DNA of 64,000 nucleotides. It comes from Thermohalobaculum sp963721105. GTDB lineage: Bacteria > Pseudomonadota > Alphaproteobacteria > Rhodobacterales > Rhodobacteraceae. The DNA lies in contig CAVRHY010000010.1 in assembly GCA_963721105.1 (NCBI GenBank), forward strand, positions 1 to 64,000, in the 5' to 3' direction. The translations under genes and the position numbers were made by a program. Below the pieces are notes generated by a model. The model saw only the letters and a list, made by a program, of their open reading frames with translations. It had not been told where the DNA came from and did not search any database. This document shows positions 57,908 through 64,000 of the stretch, piece by piece. Numbering within the stretch: position 1 is the first letter of the stretch; every line of letters begins with the position of its first letter.

Positions 57908-59654
57908 ATGGCGCGGGGCGCCGGCCTGCCGTCGATCCCCGAGGAGGTCGACCTGCTGGTGCTGGGCGCCGGGGCGGCTGGCATGACTGCGGCGCTGGCG
58001 GCCTCGGTGCTGGGGCTCGACGTGGCCCTGGTCGAGAAGACCGCGCTGGTCGGCGGCACCTCGGCGCGCTCGGCGGGGTCGGTCTGGGTGCCGAACAGCC
58101 GGCATAGCCCGGCCGGCGAGGACAACGTCGGGAAGGCGATGACCTATCTGCGCCACGCCGTCGGCAACCGGCTGGACGCGGGCCGCGCGGCGGCCTTCCT
58201 GCGCGCCGGGCCGGAGATGGTGGACTTTCTCGAGGACGACACGCCGGTGCGGTTTCGCGCCTACCCGCACCACCCGGACTACCTGGCGACGCTGGAGGGC
58301 GCGACGCTGCGCGGCCGGGTGCTGGAGGCGCTGCCCTTCGATGCCGGCGTGCTGGGCGCGCGCTTTGCCGAGCTGCGCCCGCCATTGCCCGAGTTCACGC
58401 TGTTCGGCGGCATGATGGTCGACCGCACGGATATCGGGCACCTGCTGGCGGCGACGCGCCGGCCGCGATCCTTCGTCCATGCCGTGCGGCTGCTGGCGCG
58501 GCATGGGCGGGATCGGCTGCGCCACCGGCGCGGCACGCGGCTGGTCATGGGCAACGCGCTGGCGGGCGGCTGTATCTGGGCCTGGTGCAGCGTGGCGTTC
58601 CGGTGCTGCTGTCGACCGGGGTCGCCGAAATCACCCGCGCGGGCGGGCGCGTCACCGGCGCGGTGCTGGAGCGCGATGGTGCGCGCCATCGGGTCCGTGC
58701 GCGGGCCGGGGTGGTGCTGGCGACCGGCGGGTTCTCGCGCGATCCGGGCCTGCGCGCCCGGCTGCTGCCGGCGGCGCTGGACGTCGAGTTGGCGGTGGTG
58801 GAAAGCGCGACGGGCGATGGGCTGCGGCTGGCGGAGGCGGCCGGCGGGCACCTGGCGGAGCACGACGCCAACAGCTTCTGGGCGCCGGTCTCGCGACGGC
58901 GGCGGGCGGACGGGTCGGTGGCGGTGTTTCCGCACTTCGTGCTGGACCGCGGCAAGCCGGGGGTGCTGGCGGTCGATCCGGAGGGGCGGCGCTTCGTCAA
59001 CGAGGCGACGACCTACCACCTGTTCGGCGAGGCGCTGTTCGCCGCGCTGGGGCGGCATCCGGGCGGCACCTGTCACCTGGTCTGCGACGATGCCTTTATA
59101 GAGAGATACGGCCTGGGCATGGTGCGGCCGCGGCGCATCGGGCTGAAGGCGGCGCTGGCCGACGGCTATGTCGTGGCGGCCGGGACGCTGGGCGGGCTGG
59201 CCGAGGCGATCGGCGTGCCCTCTGGCGCGCTGGCCGAGACCGTGGCGCGGCATGACGGCTTTGCCGCCACCGGGCGGGACGAGGAGTTCGGCAAGGGCGA
59301 GGACGCCTATCAGCGGAACCTGGGCGACCCGGCGCACGGGCCGAACCCGTGCATCGGGCCGATCGCGCGGGCACCCTTCTACGCGCTGGCGATCCACCCG
59401 GCGATATCGGCGCCAGCGCCGGGCTCGCCTGCGACCCGCAGGCGCGCGTGCTGGACGCCGGCGGCGCGCCAGTGCCGGGGCTGTACGCCTGCGGCAACGA
59501 CATGGAGTCGATCATGGCGGGGCGCTATCCCGGACCGGGTATCACGCTGGGGCCGGCGATGACGTTCGGCTTCGTGGCGGCGCGCGATGCGCACCGGGCG
59601 CTGCGCGGCGGGGAGGCTGGTGCCGCGGACGCAGCAGGAGGAGGCGGCGCATGA
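57908..59654 (+). CDS. FAD-dependent oxidoreductase of the fumarate reductase/ketosteroid dehydrogenase type (two frameshifts)
   Basis: About 582 residues in three frame pieces. The FAD motif is VDLLVLGAGAAGMTAALAAS, then VEKTALVGGTSARSAGSVWV, typical of KstD/FrdA-like flavoproteins. VLATGGFSRDPGLR and RPRRIGLKAALADGYVVAAG follow, and the C-terminal GLYACGNDMESIMAGRYPGP GITLGPAMTFGF is the family's last FAD block. Single-base losses near 58570 (LAGG to LYLGLVQRG) and 59395 (IHPG to DIGASAGLACD) break the frame. It starts four bases after aroQ and its stop overlaps the next ATG. It probably oxidises or reduces a ring carbon of a hydroaromatic acid (inference). Confidence 0.85.
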
Positions 59655-60481
59655 TCCCGACCATCGCGACGGTGACGCTCGGCGGATCTCTGGAGGACCG
59701 GCTGCGCGCCGCGGCGGCGGCCGGGTTCGCCGGGGTCGAACTTTTCGAGGCGGATCTCGGCCGGCCGGCGGCCTCGGCGGCGACGCTGCGGCGCATGGCG
59801 GCGGACGCCGGGGTCGAGCTGGTCGACTTCTTTCCCCTGCGCGATGTCGAGGGCGTGCCGGCGGCGCGGCGGCCGGCGGTGCTGGAGCGCGCGGCGCGGC
59901 TGCTGGACTTCGCGGCCTCGCTGGGTGCCGGCATGGTGATGGCGTGCTCGAACGTGCAGGACGACAGCCTGGCCGAGCCGGAGCGCATCGCCGCAGACCT
60001 GCAGGCGGTCGGCGAGCTTGCCGCCGCGCGCGGGCTGCGGCTGGCCTACGAGGCGCTGTCATGGGGGCGGCATGTCCGGGACTACGGGGCGGCCTGGGAG
60101 CTGGTGCGGCAGGCGGACCATCCGGCGGTCGGGCTGGTGCTCGACAGCTTTCACGTCCTGGCGCGACGGCTGGACCTGGCACCGATCCGCGACATTCCGG
60201 CCGGACGCATCTTCCTGGTGCAGATCTCGGACGCGCCGATGCTGGACACGGATTACATGGACTGGAGTCGCGGGCACCGGACGCTGCCGGGCCGGGGCGC
60301 GCTGGCGCTGGACCGTTTCGCCCGCGCCGTGCGGGCGACGGGCTATGACGGCGTCGTTTCGCTGGAGTGCTTCAGCGACGCGCTGCGCGCCGAGCCGGCG
60401 GAGCGGGTCGCGCGGGACGGGTTCGCGGCGCTCGACGCGCTGTGGTCGGAGGCCGCGCCGGCGACGGAGACGCCGGGATGA
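59651..60481 (+). CDS. 3-dehydroshikimate dehydratase-like TIM-barrel protein
   Basis: A 276-residue AP-endonuclease-2-type TIM barrel. The stretches LAYEALSWGRHVRDYGAAWE, VRQADHPAVGLVLDSFHVLA and FLVQISDAPMLDTDYMDWSR GHRTLPGRG match bacterial 3-dehydroshikimate dehydratases (QuiC/DSD), which turn 3-dehydroshikimate into protocatechuate. The Glu/Asp/His/Glu metal set appears as EALSWGRH, LDSFH, and LECFSD. With aroQ at the head of the operon it would complete quinate/dehydroquinate breakdown to protocatechuate. A related sugar isomerase role is the main alternative. Confidence 0.75.
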   Translation: MIPTIATVTLGGSLEDRLRAAAAAGFAGVELFEADLGRPAASAATLRRMAADAGVELVDFFPLRDVEGVPAARRPAVLERAARLLDFAASLGAGMVMACSNVQDDSLAEPERIAADLQAVGELAAARGLRLAYEALSWGRHVRDYGAAWELVRQADHPAVGLVLDSFHVLARRLDLAPIRDIPAGRIFLVQISDAPMLDTDYMDWSRGHRTLPGRGALALDRFARAVRATGYDGVVSLECFSDALRAEPAERVARDGFAALDALWSEAAPATETPG

Positions 60482-60638
60482 CACCGCTGCGGCTGGGCGC
60501 GGGGCGGTGACGGCGCCCCGCCGGCCGCCGCCCACGGCCGCGACAAGAACAAGAAGGCGGGGATCTCCCCCCGCAGTGCCCGTCCCCGCTCCGCCCCGCG
60601 CCCTTCCCCACGCCGCGGCGCCGCGCTATCTCCCGCGC

Positions 60639-61457
60639 ATGTCCGAACCGTTCCTGGGCCTGCTCGGGTCCGTCACCTTCCTGCGCCTCGCCGCATTCTT
60701 CGGCATCTTCGCCGGCATGGCGCTGTGGGAGGTCGCGGCGCCCGCCCGCGCGCGCCTGTTCACGCGGCGGCGGCGATGGTTGACCAACTGGGCGCTCTCG
60801 GCCGTCAATGCCGGCGTGACGGCAGCGCTGGCGACGGGCCTCGGCCTCGCCGCGGTGCTGGCCGCCATCGACGCCGGCGAGCGCGGCGTCGGCCTGTTCA
60901 ACCAGCTCGCATGGCCGGAATGGCTGGAGGGCGTCGTCGTCTTCGTCGTCCTCGACCTGGCCATCTGGCTGCAGCACCTCGTCAGCCACCGCTGGGGATT
61001 GCTCTGGCGGTTGCACAGGGTCCACCATGTCGACCGCGAGATCGACGTCAGCACCGGCATCCGCTTCCACCCGATCGAGATCGCCGTCTCGATGCTGTGG
61101 AAGATCGCGCTGGTGTACGCGCTGGGGGCGTCGGTGGCCGCGGTCATCGTCTTCGAGGTCGTCCTGAACGGTGCGAGCATGTTCAACCATTCCAACATCC
61201 GCCTGCCGGCGCCCATCGAGCGCGCGCTGCGGCTGGCGGTCGTCACGCCCGACATGCACCGCGTCCACCACTCGACCGACCGGCGCGAACACGACGCGAA
61301 CTACGGATTCAACTTCAGCCTCTGGGACCGGCTGTTCCGCACCTATGTCGACCAGCCGCGCCTCGGCCATCGCGGCATGGCGATCGGGCTGGCCGCCCAC
61401 CAGACCGACGAGCCGGTGCGCGTCGGCTGGTCGCTGGCGTTCCCGTTCCGACGATGA
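60639..61457 (+). CDS. Sterol desaturase / fatty-acid hydroxylase family membrane protein
   Basis: A 272-residue integral membrane protein with the di-iron histidine clusters of this family: LQHLVSHRWGLLWRLHRVHH (two clusters), FHPIE, MFNHSNI and MHRVHHSTDRREHDANYG. Four to five hydrophobic segments are seen. It would hydroxylate or desaturate a lipid or carotenoid chain. The ferredoxin-like gene starts four bases before its stop, so they may act together. Confidence 0.88.
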   Translation: MSEPFLGLLGSVTFLRLAAFFGIFAGMALWEVAAPARARLFTRRRRWLTNWALSAVNAGVTAALATGLGLAAVLAAIDAGERGVGLFNQLAWPEWLEGVVVFVVLDLAIWLQHLVSHRWGLLWRLHRVHHVDREIDVSTGIRFHPIEIAVSMLWKIALVYALGASVAAVIVFEVVLNGASMFNHSNIRLPAPIERALRLAVVTPDMHRVHHSTDRREHDANYGFNFSLWDRLFRTYVDQPRLGHRGMAIGLAAHQTDEPVRVGWSLAFPFRR

Positions 61458-62374
61458 GCATGGCCGGCATCGCGGTGGAGGTCGGCGCCACCGGCCTCGG
61501 CATCGTCGGCTGGTTCCATCCCCGGCCCGAGGACGGCGCGCCCCCGGGCACCGGCACGCTGCTCCTGCTCGGTCCGTCCGACGGCGCGATGTGGGCGCTG
61601 TTCTCCGCGAGCAGCGAGTTTCGCGACGGTCTCCCCGACCCGCTGGACCGCTGGTCGCGGCGTGTCATCGACGGGCTGGCGGCACGGCTGGGCGCCGGCG
61701 CGCTCTACCCGTTCGGCGGCCCGCCCTGGCATCCGTTCCAGCGCTGGGCGACGCTGGGCGAGGCCGCCGTCGTCTCGCCGGTCGCGATGCAGGCAAGCCC
61801 GACGCGCGGCCTCTGGATGTCGTATCGCGGCGCGCTCGCATTCGCCGGGCGCCTGCGCCTGCCGCCGCGCCAGTCGGCTGACCCGTGCCACGCCTGCCCG
61901 GCGCCCTGCACGACGGCCTGCCCGGTCGACGCCTTCGCAGGCGGCGCCTACGACGTGCCGCGTTGCGTCGCCCACGTCACCGGTCCGGCGGGGGCGGACT
62001 GCCGGCGCGGCTGCCTCGTCCGTGCCGCCTGCCCGGCCGGCGCCGGCACCGTTCCGCCCGTCGAGCAGCGCGCCTTTCACATGGCCGCATTCCTGGCCGC
62101 GCAGGGCGGGTCCGTGGCGCGCCAGACGGCGCGCCCCTTGCACCCGCAGCGCGATGCCGAGGCGCAGGAAGCGTCAAGGAAGGGGGACGGGCCGCCAGCG
62201 ATAGCCGATGCGGCCGCTCGCCACCACTCGACGCGCCTGGTGGCGAACCCACACGCGTCAGCACGCTCTGCGAATATCGCCGGGTCGAGAAGCTCTTGTC
62301 GTACAGGCGCTGTGATGCACCTGCTGTCGATCCGGCGCGCTCTCCGGCATTCGTTATCCGGTTCTGGCGCATGA
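61454..62374 (+). CDS. Ferredoxin-like 4Fe-4S protein with odd C-terminal extension
   Basis: The first about 217 residues form a known bacterial family with two Cys clusters: DPCHACPAPCTTACPVDAF and CRRGCLVRAACPAGAG, then FHMAAFLAA, where related proteins end. Here the frame stays open for about 90 more residues of unconserved Arg/Ala-rich sequence to 62374, suggesting a lost stop or a frame error near 62110. It overlaps the desaturase-family gene by four bases and could supply electrons to it (inference). Confidence 0.75.
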   Translation: MSMAGIAVEVGATGLGIVGWFHPRPEDGAPPGTGTLLLLGPSDGAMWALFSASSEFRDGLPDPLDRWSRRVIDGLAARLGAGALYPFGGPPWHPFQRWATLGEAAVVSPVAMQASPTRGLWMSYRGALAFAGRLRLPPRQSADPCHACPAPCTTACPVDAFAGGAYDVPRCVAHVTGPAGADCRRGCLVRAACPAGAGTVPPVEQRAFHMAAFLAAQGGSVARQTARPLHPQRDAEAQEASRKGDGPPAIADAAARHHSTRLVANPHASARSANIAGSRSSCRTGAVMHLLSIRRALRHSLSGSGA

Positions 62375-62475
62375 ACTGCCAGAGGTTCCCGACCGGGTTC
62401 TATCGGTCGGCAGAGACCTGACATGCGGCCGGCGAAACGCCCGTCGCCTCGTCGGAAGGCTGCCCGGCGGGATCG

Positions 62476-64000
62476 TCAGCCCTCGCAAAGGCCGATGAAG
62501 ACCGAGTCCGCGGCCAGCGCCGCGGCGATGCCCTCGCGGCCATCCGCGCCGCCGGGGAAGGCTGAGAGAGTGCGGGCGTCCGGCACCCCGTGCGGCACGG
62601 GGCCGGCGCGCCGTCGGCCCGAGAGGTCGGCCAGGACCAGGAGGCGGGCGCCCTCGCCTTCGCGCCAGAAGCCGAGCAGGCGCTCTTCCCCGGGCAGCGA
62701 GATCGGGCCGTAGCTGCCGGTGGCGAACAGGCCCGGCATGTCGCGGCGGAGCGCGAGGACGTGGCGCATCAGAGCGGGTTTGGTCGTGGCGAGCAGCTCG
62801 GCCGCGAAACCCGGCCCCGGCCTCGGCCGGGAGCAGACCGCCGGCGGCGCTGTCGTGCTCGGGAGGCTGGCGCAAGCCGTCGAAGTCGACGGGCCGTCGG
62901 TTGTCCGGGTCGACATAGCTGAGATCGGGGTTCTCGGTGCCCTGGTAGATGTCGGGGATGCCGGGCGCCGTCAGCTTGAGCGCGAGCTGGACCAGCGACT
63001 TGCGCCGGCCGATGGCGACGAAGGGCGCCGAAAGCTCGTCGAACAGGCCGAGGAAGCGCGGCGTGGCGAACGCCGCGTCGGCGAAGTCCATCAGCGATGT
63101 CTCGTAGGCCTCGTTCGGCCCGAGCCAGCTCGTTTCCCGCTTGGCCTCGCGCGCGGCCTTTTCCAGCCATGCCTTGGTGCGGTCGCGCAGCTGGTCGTCG
63201 GCAGGCGTCTCCCAGGCGCCGAGCAGGCCCTGGTAGAAAAGCCAGCGCATCTCGGCGCCGATCGCCTGCGCCGTCTCGCCGAGGTCGCGGTCGAAGGCGG
63301 CGACCGCGCCCAGCCAGACGTCCGGCAGCTCGGCGATGGCCGCGATGCGCATGCGCGCGTCCTCGCCGCGCTTGGTGTCGTGCGTGGCGGTGGCGCTGAG
63401 GGCGGCGGCGGCGCTGCGGGCGCGCTCGCGCATCTCGTCATGGAAGGTCTCGGGCGGCAGGCGCGGGGTGGTCCGGCTCGCCGCCGACCTCGTTGGCCGA
63501 GATCAGGCGGCTGTAGCGGTAGAACAGCGTATCCTCGATGGCCTTGGCCATCAGCGCGCCGCCGGTCTGCTGGAAGCGGGTGCGCAGCCGCCGGTCCGCC
63601 TCGGTCCCGGCATGGGTCATGTGCCGGAGAACCGTCTCGATCACCGCCGGGTCGTCCAGCGCGGCGTTCGCGAGCGCCTGGTCGCGCGCCCGGTCCAGCA
63701 CGGCCCGGTCGGCGGCCGAGGGCGGCGCGTCGCCCGCCAGGTAGGTGCGGTAGACCGGCAGGCCGATCAGCAGCGCGCCGAGCGACCGGCGCAGGCTGTC
63801 GCGGCCCCAGTCGCGGCCGTAGGGGTCGTCGCGGAGCGCTGTCTCGGCGTAATTCGTCAGGATGAACAGCTCGGCCGCGAGGTTCTGCGCCAGGATCTCG
63901 CGCTTGGCGGCGGCGCGCATCTCGTCGTAGTCGTGCGGCACGCCGGTGAAGGCGTCGTAGCCCTCGGTGAGCGCCGGGATGCCGCGCGCATCGGTCAGGA
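62476..64000 (-). CDS. treY: Malto-oligosyltrehalose synthase, C-terminal part (two frameshifts, runs off window)
   Basis: The visible part reads MPHDYDEMRAAAKREILAQN, FQQTGGALMAKAIEDTLFYR YSRLISANEVGG, ATATHDTKRGEDARMRIAAI, FVAIGRRKSLVQLALKLTAP GIPDIYQGTENPDLSYVDPD NRRPVDF, and ends SVFIGLCEG with a stop at 62476-62478. These are TreY (GH13) blocks; the enzyme turns the reducing end of maltodextrin into a trehalosyl end. One-base shifts lie near 63465 and 62850. The N-terminal catalytic half is beyond 64000. treZ and glycogen genes are expected outside the window. Confidence 0.88.

Noticed and set aside
62375..62475. A short protein or transposase remnant between the ferredoxin-like gene and treY
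   Set aside because: Peptides in all frames lack any recognisable motif.
1..64000. CRISPR arrays, tRNA, rRNA or phage genes
   Set aside because: No regularly spaced repeats, no cloverleaf-like tract and no structural phage proteins were noticed on reading both strands; a covariance-model scan would be decisive for tRNA and small RNA.

Overview
The window looks like a chromosomal segment of an alphaproteobacterium. It is very GC-rich, it carries a CcrM-type GANTC methyltransferase beside rnhB, an Aap-type general amino-acid transporter, and choline-O-sulfate genes (betC, betA). It also has the order mutY / DUF721 / DsbA-like. I recognised no rRNA, tRNA, CRISPR array or prophage module. Genus cannot be fixed from the sequence alone.

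Left part (1-13.7 kb): a decayed, IS-riddled accessory region. It starts with the 3' end of an IS3-type transposase abutting a fragment of a type III restriction Res subunit. An intact dimethylformamidase-like gene follows. Next comes the relic of a SAM-cyclase-AAA-TPR signalling protein split by an IS5-family element. Then a DUF2339 membrane-protein gene is split by an IS21-family element (2087 bp, 5-bp target duplication) and an IS3/IS407-type element (1310 bp, 4-bp duplication). Removing both elements restores the frame across both junctions. An intact IS1182-family element closes the region.

Signalling block (14.0-19.6 kb): a histidine kinase with about eight PAS modules, a receiver protein, and a receiver-class III cyclase protein, joined by ATGA overlaps. 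A hydrolase fragment and an EamA transporter follow.

Peptide and amino-acid uptake (21.2-35.9 kb): a Dpp/Opp-type ABC transporter (A-B-C-D-F) runs into an M20 peptidase and a leaderless gamma-glutamyltransferase-like protein. Then come aapJ-Q-M without the ATPase gene, a GntR/FCD regulator overlapping aapM, and a PLP-dependent enzyme. An 18-bp AT-rich imperfect palindrome sits in front of aapJ.

Middle (36-49.7 kb): an ABC exporter; phoX with a good Pho-box upstream; a polysaccharide deacetylase; prs; a betA / 2-oxoglutarate oxygenase / GST / betC cluster; an Entner-Doudoroff pair (kdgK-eda); and folB.

Right part (50-64 kb): rnhB, ccrM, mutY, a DUF721 protein, a DsbA-like oxidoreductase, and a YihY/BrkB protein with a partial duplication of its 5' end. 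Then comes a hydroaromatic-looking operon (aroQ, FAD oxidoreductase, 3-dehydroshikimate dehydratase-like protein), a sterol-desaturase-family protein, a ferredoxin-like protein, and the 3' part of treY running off the window.

A recurring oddity is that about a dozen otherwise well-conserved genes are broken by one single-base indel each. Most are net +1 insertions. This looks more like base-call or assembly error than biology. Those genes are annotated across the break with the frameshift stated.
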